A DNA stretch of 64,000 bases from Nocardia flavorosea NBRC 108225 (GTDB taxonomy: Bacteria; Actinomycetota; Actinomycetes; Mycobacteriales; Mycobacteriaceae), in contig NZ_BDCG01000002.1 of assembly GCF_001613385.1 (NCBI RefSeq), forward strand, positions 1-64,000, read 5' to 3'. Position 1 is the first letter of the stretch; the number at the start of each line of letters is the position of its first letter. Position numbers and translations under genes: made by a program. Shown here piece by piece: positions 43,773 through 53,093 of this stretch. Below the pieces are notes generated by a model. The model ran no database searches, was not told the origin of the DNA, and saw only the letters and a list, made by a program, of their open reading frames with translations.

Positions 43773-44182
43773 GCGCGGCGGCGGATATCACGGTCGGCGC
43801 GGTTCTGCCGGAACTCGCCATTCCTCTCACCCGCACTCTGATCGTATCGACGGCCATCGCGAGCCGCGACTACCAGGACGTCCACCACGACCCGGACCTG
43901 GCGGTCGAACGCGGCTCCAAGGATGTATTCATGAACATCCTCACCACCAACGGACTGGTGGGCCGCTACGTCACCGATTGGGCGGGGCCGCGGGCCTCGT
44001 TGCGTAAGGTCGCCATCCGGCTCGGCGCCCCCAACTATCCGGGCGACACGATGACCCTCAGCGGCGAGGTGACCCATATCGCCGACGGCGTGGTGTCGGT
44101 GCAGGTCCGCGGCGCCAACAGCCTGGGCGACCATGTCCGCGGCCTCGTCACCGTCGCTTTCATGGAAGGGAATGGGCGATGA
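43769..44182 (+). CDS. chsH1: ChsH1-like MaoC-type hydratase subunit
   Basis: A 137-residue single hot-dog protein matching ChsH1 (Rv3541c): VGAVLPELAIPLTRTLIVSTAIASRDYQDVHHD, then GSKDVFMNIL, GLVGRYVTDWAGP and the C-terminal SLGDHVRGLVTV. It carries the catalytic Asp/His pair of MaoC hydratases in the RDYQDVHHD segment and pairs with the ChsH2 hot-dog half to make a heteromeric enoyl-CoA hydratase. GTG/ATG overlaps on both sides keep it in the operon. Confidence 0.9.
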   Translation: MSAAADITVGAVLPELAIPLTRTLIVSTAIASRDYQDVHHDPDLAVERGSKDVFMNILTTNGLVGRYVTDWAGPRASLRKVAIRLGAPNYPGDTMTLSGEVTHIADGVVSVQVRGANSLGDHVRGLVTVAFMEGNGR

Positions 44183-45357
44183 CAGCAGGCACACTGTCCG
44201 GCGCGGCCGCCATCGTCGGTATCGGCGCGACCGAGTTCTCCAAGAACTCCGGCCGCAGTGAGCTACAACTGGCCTGCGAAGCGATTGTCGCGGCGCTCGC
44301 CGACGCCGGGATCGACCCTTCGGAAGTGGACGGCCTGGCCACCTACACCGCCGAAACGAACGGTGAAGTACTCGTCGCCCGCAACTGCGGGCTGGGGGAG
44401 CTGAAATTCTTCTCCCGCGTCGGCTACGGCGGCGGCGCCGCCTGCGCGACCGTGCAGCAGGCGGCGATGGCCGTGGCCACCGGGGTCGCGGACGTCGTCG
44501 TCTGCTACCGGGCGTTCAACGAACGTTCCGGAGTCCGCTACGGTCTGGGGCAGCACGACCGGCCGATGGACAGCACCGCCGACCGGGCGGCATATGCGTG
44601 GCTGACCCCGCAGGGCCTGTCCACTCCCGCCCAGTGGGTGGCGATGTTCGCTCGGCGGTATATGCATCAGTACGCCGCCACCAGCGAAGATTTCGGCCGG
44701 GTCGCCGTGGCGGCCCGCGCATTCGCCGCGAACAACCCGAACGCGTGGTTCTACCGGCGGCCGATCACGCTCGCCGATCACCAGAATTCCCGCTGGATCG
44801 CCGAACCACTGCATCTTCTGGACTGCTGCCAGGAAACCGACGGCGGACAAGCCCTCGTCGTCGTTTCCGCCGACCGCGCCCGCACCCTCACCCACACACC
44901 GGCGCTGATCAAGGGCGCCGCGCAGGGCAGCGGTAAGGACCAGCACATGATGACGAGCTACTACCGGCCCGATATCACGCGCATTCCCGAAATAGGGCTG
45001 GTCGGCCGGCAACTGTACGGCCAGAGCGGCCTGCAACCCGCCGATATCGACGCCGCGATTCTCTACGACCATTTCACGCCGCTGGTGCTCCCGCAGCTCG
45101 AAGAACTCGGGTTCTGCGCACCCGGGGAGGCGAAGGATTTCATCGCCGACGGCAACCTCGAACTCGGCGGCCGGCTGCCTACCAACACCCACGGCGGTCA
45201 GGTCGGGGAGGCCTATCTGCACGGCGTCAACGGGATCGCGGAGGCCGTGCGTCTGCTGCGTGGTACATCGGCGAACCAGCCGGCCGGTGTGGAGAATGTC
45301 CTGGTCACTGCCGGAACCGCGGTGCCCACGAGTGGTCTGGTGCTCGGTGTTGCGTGA
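44179..45357 (+). CDS. ltp2: Ltp2-like thiolase-fold aldolase
   Basis: A 392-residue thiolase-superfamily protein nearly superimposable on Ltp2 (Rv3540c): AIVGIGATEFSKNSGRSELQLA, GGGAACATVQQAAMAVATGVADVVV, YRAFNERSGVRYG, RWIAEPLHLLDCCQETDGG and PTNTHGGQVGEAYLHGVNGIAEAVRLLRG. Ltp2 is not a thiolase. It cleaves a tertiary hydroxy-CoA side chain by retro-aldol reaction, giving a ketone and propionyl-CoA, with the DUF35 of ChsH2 as partner. ATG 44179 overlaps the ChsH1 stop. It is the last gene of the igr-like operon. Confidence 0.92.
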   Translation: MTAGTLSGAAAIVGIGATEFSKNSGRSELQLACEAIVAALADAGIDPSEVDGLATYTAETNGEVLVARNCGLGELKFFSRVGYGGGAACATVQQAAMAVATGVADVVVCYRAFNERSGVRYGLGQHDRPMDSTADRAAYAWLTPQGLSTPAQWVAMFARRYMHQYAATSEDFGRVAVAARAFAANNPNAWFYRRPITLADHQNSRWIAEPLHLLDCCQETDGGQALVVVSADRARTLTHTPALIKGAAQGSGKDQHMMTSYYRPDITRIPEIGLVGRQLYGQSGLQPADIDAAILYDHFTPLVLPQLEELGFCAPGEAKDFIADGNLELGGRLPTNTHGGQVGEAYLHGVNGIAEAVRLLRGTSANQPAGVENVLVTAGTAVPTSGLVLGVA

Positions 45358-45477
45358 GGGTCGTGCGCGGCCGTCGCAGCCCCCGCCCGTTCCCACTCGC
45401 CGAGAGACGCCGGAAGGCGAATGGGGTAGGCACATCAAGCACCCAGTCCGCTCACTCACCACCTCCGGGAGACCGCG

Positions 45478-46194
45478 ATGAATGACGACCCGCCCGCCCG
45501 GCCCACCGTGCGCACGGCGGCGGCCGGCAGCGTGCTGACCTCGGCACCCCAGCAGACACCGGTCGACCGGGCGACAGCGGCCGCGCGGCGGGTGATCGAC
45601 GCGTTGCTGCGCACCGACCGCGCGAACGCGAACCTGGATCGGGTGGCCGAGGAGCTGGACAGTATCGCCGCCCATCTCGAGCAGCACGCCCCGGAGGTGG
45701 CCGAACGGCTGGTGGACATGTGGCACGGTGAGGGTGTCACACGTCATGACCCGGTCACCGGCCCGGAGAACGCGATCGCACCGCCACTGGTGCTCACCGG
45801 CCGTGCCGACGGTTCGGTCGACGGTGTGGTCACCCTGACCATCCCGTATCAGGGCCCGCCGGGGCATGTGCACGGCGGAGTGTCGGCTCAACTGCTCGAT
45901 CACACGCTCGGCGTAGCCAACACGTGGGCCGGTTGCCACGGTCCCACCGCGCAATTGAATGTGCGGTACCACCGCCCGACACCGTTGTTCGTGCCGCTCA
46001 CCGTGAGCGGCCGGCTGGTCTCGCAGAACGGCAACAAGATCAATTCCGTCGGCGCGATCCACACCGCGGACGGTGAGTTGTGTGTCTCCGCCGAGGGTTT
46101 GTTCATCGGCAAAACCGTGACGCGTCCACGGGGCGCGGGGGAGCCGGTACTTCGCTGGACTGCGCCCGAGTCGCCCGGCCTGGTGGTCGAATGA
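45478..46194 (+). CDS. PaaI-type hot-dog thioesterase
   Basis: A 238-residue protein with an N-terminal helical region (about 1-90, VAEELDSIAAHLEQH) and a C-terminal hot-dog domain with YQGPPGHVHGGVSAQLLDHTLG. The Asp/Gly catalytic part and the following VRYHRPTPLFVPLTVSG are typical of PaaI-like acyl-CoA thioesterases. It is co-oriented with the igr-like operon 120 nt downstream and may drain dead-end CoA esters or recycle CoA. It converges on the KstR2-like TetR gene at 46253. Confidence 0.83.
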   Translation: MNDDPPARPTVRTAAAGSVLTSAPQQTPVDRATAAARRVIDALLRTDRANANLDRVAEELDSIAAHLEQHAPEVAERLVDMWHGEGVTRHDPVTGPENAIAPPLVLTGRADGSVDGVVTLTIPYQGPPGHVHGGVSAQLLDHTLGVANTWAGCHGPTAQLNVRYHRPTPLFVPLTVSGRLVSQNGNKINSVGAIHTADGELCVSAEGLFIGKTVTRPRGAGEPVLRWTAPESPGLVVE

Positions 46195-46252
46195 CATCCT
46201 CGTGATGCCGGCGGTCAGGGTCGCGTGGGCGGTTGCGTGGCTGTGCGGTTCG

Positions 46253-46987
46253 TCAGCTTCGCGGCAGGCGCAGCTCCCGTACAGCTTCCTCGAGTTCACG
46301 GATATTGCGCTGTAGGTCGAGGAGCGCCGGCGCGCTGCCGGTGTTCTCGGCCGCGGGTGCCGATCGATCGGGCGTGATCCCGGGAGCGGGTGCGGCCGGC
46401 TCCCGGGCCGGACCGGCGGCGGCGAAACCGTCGAGGAAGACCGCGATCAGATCGTGGCGCAGCCGGTCGGCGCCGGTGGCCAGGGAGTCCCGGTGGAAAC
46501 GGACGGTGAACCAGACGGATTCGCGCAGCAGGCGGTGGAAGTGGTGCGGGTCCACATCGGTCCGGAATTCCCCGGTGGCGATACCGCGGGCGATCGCGTC
46601 GGCCCAGTACTGGTTGGCGCGGCGTACGGCGGTGGCGATCCGGCTGTCGGCGGGTTGTGACGAGAGCGCGCTCTCGTTCTGGTAGATCTCCGTCGCGTAG
46701 GGGTGGTCGGTGGCCGATTCGAAGGAGACCGCGACCATCCGGTCGAGCCGCTCGCGTGCGGTTTCGCCGGGGACGAGCGCGGCTTCGTAGCGGTCGTTGA
46801 GATCGTCGATGAAGGTGGTGACGATTTCGAAGACGATGGCATGTTTGGAGGCGAAGTGGTGATAGAGGCTGCCCGAAAGGATCCCGACTTCGTCGGCGAT
46901 ATCGCGCACGGTGGTGCGGGCGACACCGCGTTCGCTGAACAGTTTCGCGGCGTGGAACAGGATGGCCTCTTTCCGAGTGGGTGACAC
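46253..46987 (-). CDS. KstR2-like TetR-family regulator
   Basis: A 244-residue TetR protein. The HTH segment VARTTVRDIADEVGILSGSLYHHFASKHAI is nearly that of KstR2 (ATTVRDIADGAGILSGSLYHHFASK), and the ligand domain has ESVWFTVRFHR like KstR2. A C-terminal extension (about 195-244) ends in a predicted coiled coil LLDLQRNIRELEEAVREL not present in KstR2. GTG 46987 is chosen because GAGGAG lies 7 nt upstream; the frame is open to 47209. Its own gene has a KstR2-consensus site at 47025, 38 nt upstream of the start. It probably controls the island and the importer. Confidence 0.88.
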   Translation of the reverse strand: MSPTRKEAILFHAAKLFSERGVARTTVRDIADEVGILSGSLYHHFASKHAIVFEIVTTFIDDLNDRYEAALVPGETARERLDRMVAVSFESATDHPYATEIYQNESALSSQPADSRIATAVRRANQYWADAIARGIATGEFRTDVDPHHFHRLLRESVWFTVRFHRDSLATGADRLRHDLIAVFLDGFAAAGPAREPAAPAPGITPDRSAPAAENTGSAPALLDLQRNIRELEEAVRELRLPRS

Positions 46988-47024
46988 CTGGCGTCTCCTC
47001 GCGTGCCGTGTTGTCCGGTTCCCG

Positions 47025-47040
47025 ATCAAGCACTTGCTTG
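47025..47040. promoter_or_regulatory. KstR2-type operator upstream of the TetR gene
   Basis: ATCAAGCACTTGCTTG contains a perfect CAAGCA/TGCTTG inverted repeat with CT centre. It fits AnCAAGnnCTTGnT at every fixed position (47025-47038). It lies 38 nt upstream of the leftward TetR start and just beyond the TAGCCT (-10-like on that strand at 47046-47051), so it fits autorepression. Confidence 0.8.
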
Positions 47041-47239
47041 AATCGAAGGCTACACGAACGCCCGGACCTGTATTCCGCACGCGGGCGGCCTGGCAAGAGG
47101 GTGGTAGCGCCGCGAGCCTGCGGGGGAGCCGGCTGTGTAATAGGTATTTGCTCTGATTCGATGTGAGTTGCCTTGTTGCAGTTGGGTCTTCCGATGTCGC
47201 GTACTTCATGCATTCGGTGAGAGATATCCCGGCAAACCG

Positions 47240-47293
47240 TTGACAGGCCGCTGTGATCCATCTAACGTTCCAAGCAAGCGATTGCTTTGGAAC
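47240..47293 (+). promoter_or_regulatory. Strong sigma70-type promoter with overlapping CAAGC palindrome
   Basis: TTGACA (47240-47245), a 17-nt spacer and TAACGT (47263-47268) form a near-consensus promoter. From 47267 a 27-bp palindrome follows, with arms GTTCCAAGCAA and TTGCTTTGGAAC around GCGA and one base bulged. A repressor here would block the start of the importer transcript. The half-site CAAGC is shared with the KstR2-type sites, but the exact consensus is not. Confidence 0.7.
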
Positions 47294-47355
47294 GCCCTAA
47301 TATTGCTTGGGCCCCTGGTGACCGCTGATAACCAAGCAGCATGCAAGGAGAGAGC

Positions 47356-47472
47356 ATGGGTCTCGGTTCATTCGATGCGGCGATTCCGCCGATTTCCCCC
47401 TCGGTACAAGGGCACACCGAAGACCGCGGCAACCGGCGCGAACCGGTCCCGCCGCAGTCGGAATCGTGGTGA
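47356..47472 (+). CDS. Small ORF (38 aa) in importer leader
   Basis: MGLGSFDAAIPPISPSVQG at the start, ending SESW. ATG 47356 has AAGGAG 5 nt upstream, unusually good for a non-coding leader, and its TGA overlaps a following GTG that opens a 21-codon frame. No family is recognised. It could be a leader peptide coupling translation to the importer, or the remnant of a lost gene's start. Confidence 0.35.
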   Translation: MGLGSFDAAIPPISPSVQGHTEDRGNRREPVPPQSESW

Positions 47473-47808
47473 GCGCCCCCGGCGGCCGCCGGCACCGCGA
47501 TACCCGGAAACCGGCCGGACCGGTCTTCCGGTGAACAACCCCCGGTAACCAACCGGGCCCCCGCCGGACCCCGGCGGCGCGAACGTGCGGAGCCGGACCG
47601 AATGACCGTGCCTACGCCGGCCGAGACCGCGACCCCGGAACATTCGACGACCACCGCCCCGAACCGGCCGGATACCTCTCGGACACCGCGCCCGAGCAGC
47701 CGCGCAACGGCAAATACCCCATGTGATCGGGCGATTTCCGATGTGAGCGCAGCCCGCACCCACCGGCAGCCCACCCCCGAAGCTCATATCGTGCGTGAAA
47801 GGAACTCC

Positions 47809-49383
47809 ATGAACCGCAGAAGGTCTCGCCGTGCCCGGCATCTACTGGCCGCGGCCGTGGCGACGCTGGTCGTGGCCGGTTGCGGAGGCGGCCCCATCGA
47901 CGGCGGTTTCGGCGGCCCGGTCGGCGATATCGATCCGGACGCCATCCTGCGGGTCACCAGCAGCTCCCCGACCAGGAACCTGGACCCCTACCTGCAGACC
48001 AGCTACGGCGGCTGGGGGTATCTGACCGTGATCTTCGACCGGCTCACCACCGTCGACAAAGACGGCAACCTCATTGCCGGACTGGCGAAATCCTGGCAGT
48101 TCGCGCGGGACGGCTCGTATCTGGAGCTGAAACTCCGCTCCGGCGTCTCCTTCCACAACGGGGCGGCCTTCGACGCCGCCGCGGTGGCCGCGAATATCCA
48201 CCGCGGCCAGAACATGGAAGGCAGCACGGTCACCGACGCCCTGCAGAACATCACCTCGGTCGAGGAAGTCGACAACTACACCGTCCGCCTGCATCTGAAG
48301 CCCGGTACCGGTGTTGAACTGCCGGGGGTGTTCAGCACCAACGTCGGAATGATGGTCAGCCCGAAAACGATCGCCGCGGGTACCGATCTCCGCAACGACC
48401 CGGGCCTCTCCGGCTCCGGCGGCTACGTGGTCACCGAATACGTACCCGAGGAATCGCTATCGCTGGTGCGCGCCGGCGGCGGCCCCAACTGGGACCCGAA
48501 GGCCGGGCAACTCGCCGGGATCGAGTTCGAATGGATCCCCGACGCCCGGACCCGGTTGAACGGAATGAAAACGGGGATGACCGATCTGAGCTGGGTCAGT
48601 TCCGCCAACGAAGTGATCGAAGCCCAGACACTGGGACGCAACCGGACCGTCGGCGTCGACGAGGTCGTCTTCCGCAACGTGCTCGGCCTGTACATGCGGC
48701 CCGACGGCGATCTCGCGAAACCGGAAGTCCGGCAGGCCGTGGCCGCCGCCATCGATCCCGCAGCCGTCAGCGCCTTGTTCTCCGGAACCTGCACACCCCA
48801 CCGGCAGCTGTACCCGGCCGGCAGCTGGCCCGCGGACGAGAACTACGAATACCCGTATCCCTACGACCCGGACAAGGCCCGTGCCCTGGTACAGGCGGCC
48901 GGCGGCGCCCGGATAGCGCTGACCTTCGCTGCCGGCACCAACACCGAGAACACCGCGAACGTCCTGCAATCGAGCCTGTCGCAAGCCGGTATCGACGCCG
49001 ACCTCAACCCGGTCCCCAACACCCAGAACGAACCCCGCTATATCGCCGGCGATTTCGAATCGATGGTGGCCAACAGCTTCAACGCGAAAGTCGATCCCGC
49101 GGAAACCGTGAACACCTTCCTGTTCGGTGCCTACGCCCTCGCCAACGGCAATCAGCAGATCCGGGATCTGACGACCCGGGCCGCCGACCCCACCCTGACA
49201 GACGAACAGCGCGCACCGCTGTACCACCAGGCGTGGGACCTCACGCTGAAAGAAGCCATGTACGTCCCTATCTGCAATCAGACCAACGCCACGCTGTTCA
49301 CCAGCCAGGTCGTCGGCGCACAAGACATCCCGTGGGCGGACCTCGGAATCTTCGACCTCCGCCACGTGGCAATGACCGAATAG
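47809..49383 (+). CDS. Oligopeptide-type ABC substrate-binding lipoprotein
   Basis: A 524-residue binding protein of family SBP_bac_5. The lipoprotein signal ends in VAGC (Cys23). Family features are YGGWGYLTVIFDRLTTVDKDGNLIAGLAKSWQFARDG, FHNGAAFDAAAVAANI and the SGSGGYVVTEYVPEESLSLVR region. It binds peptides, or other polar solutes such as glycosides or nickel chelates, outside the membrane. ATG 47809 has GAAAGGA upstream; a longer in-frame start at 47602 lacks a signal. It is the first importer gene, 26 nt before the permease. Confidence 0.87.
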   Translation: MNRRRSRRARHLLAAAVATLVVAGCGGGPIDGGFGGPVGDIDPDAILRVTSSSPTRNLDPYLQTSYGGWGYLTVIFDRLTTVDKDGNLIAGLAKSWQFARDGSYLELKLRSGVSFHNGAAFDAAAVAANIHRGQNMEGSTVTDALQNITSVEEVDNYTVRLHLKPGTGVELPGVFSTNVGMMVSPKTIAAGTDLRNDPGLSGSGGYVVTEYVPEESLSLVRAGGGPNWDPKAGQLAGIEFEWIPDARTRLNGMKTGMTDLSWVSSANEVIEAQTLGRNRTVGVDEVVFRNVLGLYMRPDGDLAKPEVRQAVAAAIDPAAVSALFSGTCTPHRQLYPAGSWPADENYEYPYPYDPDKARALVQAAGGARIALTFAAGTNTENTANVLQSSLSQAGIDADLNPVPNTQNEPRYIAGDFESMVANSFNAKVDPAETVNTFLFGAYALANGNQQIRDLTTRAADPTLTDEQRAPLYHQAWDLTLKEAMYVPICNQTNATLFTSQVVGAQDIPWADLGIFDLRHVAMTE

Positions 49384-49408
49384 TCCGCCGGAATCATGAG
49401 GAGAACCT

Positions 49409-50350
49409 GTGCTGCGTTATGCCGGGCAGCGGTTACTGGCGGCGATCCCGCTGCTGCTGATCGTTCCACTGTTGATATTTCTTTTGATGGATCTGGCTCC
49501 GGGCGATCCGGCGGTCGTACTGGCGGGAGAGAACGCGACACCGAAACGGCTGCGGGAACTACGCGAGAACCTCAACCTCGACGAAAACGTCCTGATGCGA
49601 TACCTGGACTGGGTCGGGTCGGCGTTACGCGGCGACCTCGGTATGTCGCTGTGGTCGAACCAGACGGTGGCCGAACTGCTGCTGCGGCGGATGGCCACGA
49701 CCCTGTCGCTGGTGTTGTTCGCGATCGTGCTGGCCGTGACGATCGGCGTGGTTCTGGGCATTCTGGGCGCGCTGCGGCCCGGCGGTGTGGTCGACCGGGG
49801 GATCAACGCCCTGGCCTCGGTAGCGATCGCCATCCCCGCCTTCTGGTTCGGACTGGTACTCGTCCTGGTGTTCGCGGTGACGCACCAGATATTTCCCGCC
49901 TTCGGCTATGTGCCGATATCGGAAGGAGTGGTGCCGTGGTTCCAGCATCTGGTGCTGCCCGGTGTCGCATTGGCGCTGCTGCCCGCCGCCGAGGTGACAC
50001 TGCAACTGCGGTCCGCGCTCGGCCAGGTCCTCGGCAGTGACTACATCCTCAACGCCGAAGCCCGCGGACTGTCCCGGGCGAGCGTGATCGGGAAGCACGG
50101 GCTCAAGAACGCCTGCATCCCCGTGGTGACCGTGCTCGGCTTCCGGGTCTCCGAAGTACTCGGCGGCGCGGTCACCATCGAGATCATCTACAACATGCCC
50201 GGCCTGGGCAGCCTGGCGGTCAACAGCGTCCAGAATCACGACGTCCCGGTACTCCTCGGGTTCGTCCTGTTCACCACCCTCGTCGTCATCGTCGTCAATC
50301 TGCTCGTCGATATCTCCTACGGCTACTTCAACCCGAAGGTGCGTTCATGA
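49409..50350 (+). CDS. DppB/OppB-type ABC permease
   Basis: A 313-residue permease with six hydrophobic segments. It has the family start YAGQRLLAAIPLLLIVPLLIFLLMDLAPGDPA and the EAA loop RASVIGKHGLKNACIPVVTVLGF. It forms half of the importer channel. GTG 49409 has GAGGAGA upstream and its stop overlaps the second permease by 4 nt. Confidence 0.87.
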   Translation: MLRYAGQRLLAAIPLLLIVPLLIFLLMDLAPGDPAVVLAGENATPKRLRELRENLNLDENVLMRYLDWVGSALRGDLGMSLWSNQTVAELLLRRMATTLSLVLFAIVLAVTIGVVLGILGALRPGGVVDRGINALASVAIAIPAFWFGLVLVLVFAVTHQIFPAFGYVPISEGVVPWFQHLVLPGVALALLPAAEVTLQLRSALGQVLGSDYILNAEARGLSRASVIGKHGLKNACIPVVTVLGFRVSEVLGGAVTIEIIYNMPGLGSLAVNSVQNHDVPVLLGFVLFTTLVVIVVNLLVDISYGYFNPKVRS

Positions 50351-51231
50351 CCGCGACCACACCGGCAGACGCCGGTATCCGGCCCGGGGCGGGCCGCAGA
50401 GTATTCGACTTCCTGCGCCGCCGGCCCGCCACCGCGACCGCGGCGCTGTTCGTCGTTCTGCTGATCCTCGTCGCGCTCTTCGCACCCTGGATCGCCCCCC
50501 ACGATCCGTACGCCCAGGATCTGCTGAACCGGCTCCAGCCCCCCGACGCCACGCACCTGCTGGGCACCGACGACTACGGCCGTGACGCGCTGAGCCGGTT
50601 GCTCTTCGGCGCCCGTATCTCGCTGACGGCCGCCCTGCAGGCGGTGGCCCTGGCACTGATCCTCGGACTGCCCCTCGGGGTGATCGCCGGCTACCGCGGC
50701 GGCTGGACCGACACCCTGCTCACCCGTCTCATGGAAGCCCTGATGAGTGCCCCGTCGCTGGTCCTGGCGATCACCATCGTCGCTGTCCTGGGCTCCGGAA
50801 TCACCAACGCCATGTTCGCGGTGGGTCTGGTGATGGCGCCCCGGTTCTTCCGCGTCGCCCGCGCCTCCACGATGGACGTCCGCGGCGACACCTATATCGA
50901 GGCCTCCGTCGCCCTCGGGTGCACGCCATCACGGACCATCCTCCGGCACATCCTGCCGAATGTGATGCCCCCGATCGTCCTGGTCATCTCCGTCTCCCTG
51001 GGCACCGCGGTCGCCGCCGAGGCGAGCCTGAGTTTCCTGGGCCTGGGCGCGAAGGCCCCGGCCGCGAGTTGGGGATCGATGCTCAGCACCGCCGCCTCGA
51101 ATATGCAACTCGCCCCGCACCTGGTGTGGCCACCGGGCGTGATGATCTTCCTGACCGTGCTCGCCTTCACCTACCTCGGTGACGGTGTGCGCCGAGCCCT
51201 GACAAGGAGCCGCAATGGCAGTAGCAACTGA
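50347..51231 (+). CDS. DppC/OppC-type ABC permease
   Basis: A 294-residue permease with the N-terminal OppC segment (FLRRRPATATAALFVVLLILVALFAPW), the LGTDDYGRDALSRLLFGARISL motif and the EAA loop IEASVALGCTPSRTILRHILPNVMPPI. It is the channel partner of the DppB-type protein. Its last 17 nt overlap the ATPase gene start at 51215. Confidence 0.87.
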   Translation: MTATTPADAGIRPGAGRRVFDFLRRRPATATAALFVVLLILVALFAPWIAPHDPYAQDLLNRLQPPDATHLLGTDDYGRDALSRLLFGARISLTAALQAVALALILGLPLGVIAGYRGGWTDTLLTRLMEALMSAPSLVLAITIVAVLGSGITNAMFAVGLVMAPRFFRVARASTMDVRGDTYIEASVALGCTPSRTILRHILPNVMPPIVLVISVSLGTAVAAEASLSFLGLGAKAPAASWGSMLSTAASNMQLAPHLVWPPGVMIFLTVLAFTYLGDGVRRALTRSRNGSSN

Positions 51232-52273
51232 CGGACTCCAGCAGCCACAACCCGCTCCCGGCGCGGCCACCGGCACTCTGCTGCGAGTCCGCGATCTCAC
51301 CGTGCAATTCCCTGTCGGCCGCGGCCGCTGGACCACCGTCGTCGACGGTGCCTCCTTCGATGTCGGTGCGGGCGAATCCGTCGCCCTGGTCGGCGAATCC
51401 GGCTCGGGGAAAACCGTGTCGTCCCTGGCGGTCATGGGCCTGACCGCACACACCGGCGGCCGCATCTCCGCCGGCTCCGTGGAATTCGAAGGCCGTGACC
51501 TCACCGCACTGCCGCCGCGCGAATGGCGCACACTGCGCGGCACCGGAATGGGCATGATCTTCCAGCAGCCCATCCGCAGCCTCAACCCCGCCTACACGGT
51601 GGGCGACCAGATCGCCGAATCCGTCCGCAGACACCTCGGCCTCGACCGCCGCGCCGCCATGGCCCGCGCGGTGGAAATGCTCGAGCTGGTCCAGGTACCC
51701 CGCGCCGCCGAACGGGTCCACGAATACCCGCACGCCTTCAGCGGCGGAATGTGCCAGCGCGTCATGATCGCCATGGTCATGGCCTGCAATCCGCGGCTGC
51801 TCATCGCCGACGAACCCACCACCGCACTCGACGTCACCGTCCAGGAAACCATCCTCCAACTCCTGCGAGACCTGCAGGAGCAAACCGGTATCGGCCTGCT
51901 GTTCATCACCCACGACCTCGCCGTGGTCGCCGAACTGTGCCGGCGCGTGGTCGTCATGTACGCCGGCGAAGTAATCGAGGAAGCCGGCGCCGAAGAGCTG
52001 TTCTACACACCCCGCCACCCGTACACCGCCGGTCTGCTCGCCTCGATTCCGCACCCGGGCCGCAACCGCGACCGGCGCCTCACCGCCATCGAAGGCCGGG
52101 TACCGGTCGCGGGCGAATGGCCGTCCGGATGCCGGTTCCGGGAACGCTGCCCACATGCCCGGCCCGGACTGTGCGACACCACCCACCCGGCGACCACCCC
52201 CACCGGGGACCGGAGCACCGCGCGGTGCCTGCGCACCACCGAGCTCGAACTACAAGGAGTGCAGCAACCATGA
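51215..52273 (+). CDS. DppD/OppD-type ABC ATPase
   Basis: A 352-residue ATPase with Walker A GESGSGKTV, Q-loop FQQPIRSLNP, a signature variant FSGGMCQR, Walker B LIADEPTTALDVT and switch His FITHDLAVV. The C-terminal OppD domain has the conserved Cys set GCRFRERCPHARPGLC. The ATG lies inside the end of the permease gene with AAGGAG upstream, so translation is coupled. Its stop overlaps the second ATPase. Confidence 0.88.
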   Translation: MAVATDGLQQPQPAPGAATGTLLRVRDLTVQFPVGRGRWTTVVDGASFDVGAGESVALVGESGSGKTVSSLAVMGLTAHTGGRISAGSVEFEGRDLTALPPREWRTLRGTGMGMIFQQPIRSLNPAYTVGDQIAESVRRHLGLDRRAAMARAVEMLELVQVPRAAERVHEYPHAFSGGMCQRVMIAMVMACNPRLLIADEPTTALDVTVQETILQLLRDLQEQTGIGLLFITHDLAVVAELCRRVVVMYAGEVIEEAGAEELFYTPRHPYTAGLLASIPHPGRNRDRRLTAIEGRVPVAGEWPSGCRFRERCPHARPGLCDTTHPATTPTGDRSTARCLRTTELELQGVQQP

Positions 52274-53073
52274 GCCTGCTCGAGGTATCCGATATTTCCA
52301 AGTCGTTCTCGACAGGCCGCGATATCCTCGGCCGCCGCTCCGGCTGGACCCACGCCGTCCAGAACGTCTCATTCCAGCTCGGCACCGGCGAATGCCTCGC
52401 CGTGGTCGGCGAATCCGGCGCCGGGAAATCGACCGTCGGCCGAATCGTGCTGCGGCTGATCGAACCCGACACCGGCAGCATCACCTTCGACGGCCACGAC
52501 GTCCGCGCCGCCACACCCACCCGGCTCCGCGCCCTGCGCCGCGGTATGCAGATGATCTTCCAGGACCCGCACAGCTCACTCGACCCCCGGATGAGCATCC
52601 TCGACGCAGTCGCCGAACCACTCGTCGTCCACACCGACCTCGATCGCAAGTCCCGCACCGCCACCGTGCGAGCCCTGCTGGACAAGGTCGGCATCGGCGC
52701 CCGCTACCTCGCGCGCTACCCGGCCGAACTTTCCGGCGGACAGCTGCAACGCGTCGCGATCGCCCGCGCGCTCACCCTGCAACCCAAAATGATCGTCTGC
52801 GACGAACCCGTTGCCGCCCTCGACGTCTCCGTCCGGTCCCAAGTGCTCAACCTGCTGCGTGACCTCCAGGACGAACTCGGGTTGGCCTACTTGTTCGTCT
52901 GCCACGACCTCGCACTGATCGAAGTGATCGCCGACCGGGTCCTGGTCATGGCAGGCGGCAGAGTCGTCGAATCAGGCACCGTCGAGGACATCTACCACCA
53001 CCCCCAGGAGGAATACACGCAGAAACTATTGGCAGCCATCCCCGTACCTGTCCCGCGCAGCGCGCGGCGCTGA
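52270..53073 (+). CDS. DppF/OppF-type ABC ATPase
   Basis: A 267-residue ATPase: Walker A GESGAGKST, Q-loop FQDPHSSLDPR, signature LSGGQLQR, Walker B IVCDEPVAALDVS and VCHDLALIEV. The OppF Cys-containing C-terminus is absent, so it is shorter than many homologues. It completes a five-subunit importer. A 20-nt gap leads to the IclR gene at 53094. Confidence 0.87.
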   Translation: MSLLEVSDISKSFSTGRDILGRRSGWTHAVQNVSFQLGTGECLAVVGESGAGKSTVGRIVLRLIEPDTGSITFDGHDVRAATPTRLRALRRGMQMIFQDPHSSLDPRMSILDAVAEPLVVHTDLDRKSRTATVRALLDKVGIGARYLARYPAELSGGQLQRVAIARALTLQPKMIVCDEPVAALDVSVRSQVLNLLRDLQDELGLAYLFVCHDLALIEVIADRVLVMAGGRVVESGTVEDIYHHPQEEYTQKLLAAIPVPVPRSARR

Positions 53074-53093
53074 CCCGGGCGACGGAACACATC

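Larger units (their letters stand above)
46988..47808. other. 821-bp regulatory region between TetR and importer
   Basis: It contains a KstR2-type site (47025), a near-consensus promoter overlapped by a palindrome (47240-47293), a 38-residue ORF (47356) and a long leader before the importer lipoprotein at 47809. Nothing else protein-like with a ribosome site was found. Confidence 0.55.

Noticed and set aside
44263..46299. 678-codon leftward frame across ltp2 and the thioesterase
   Set aside because: It runs antisense through two genes with strong family matches and has no recognisable domain or ribosome site.
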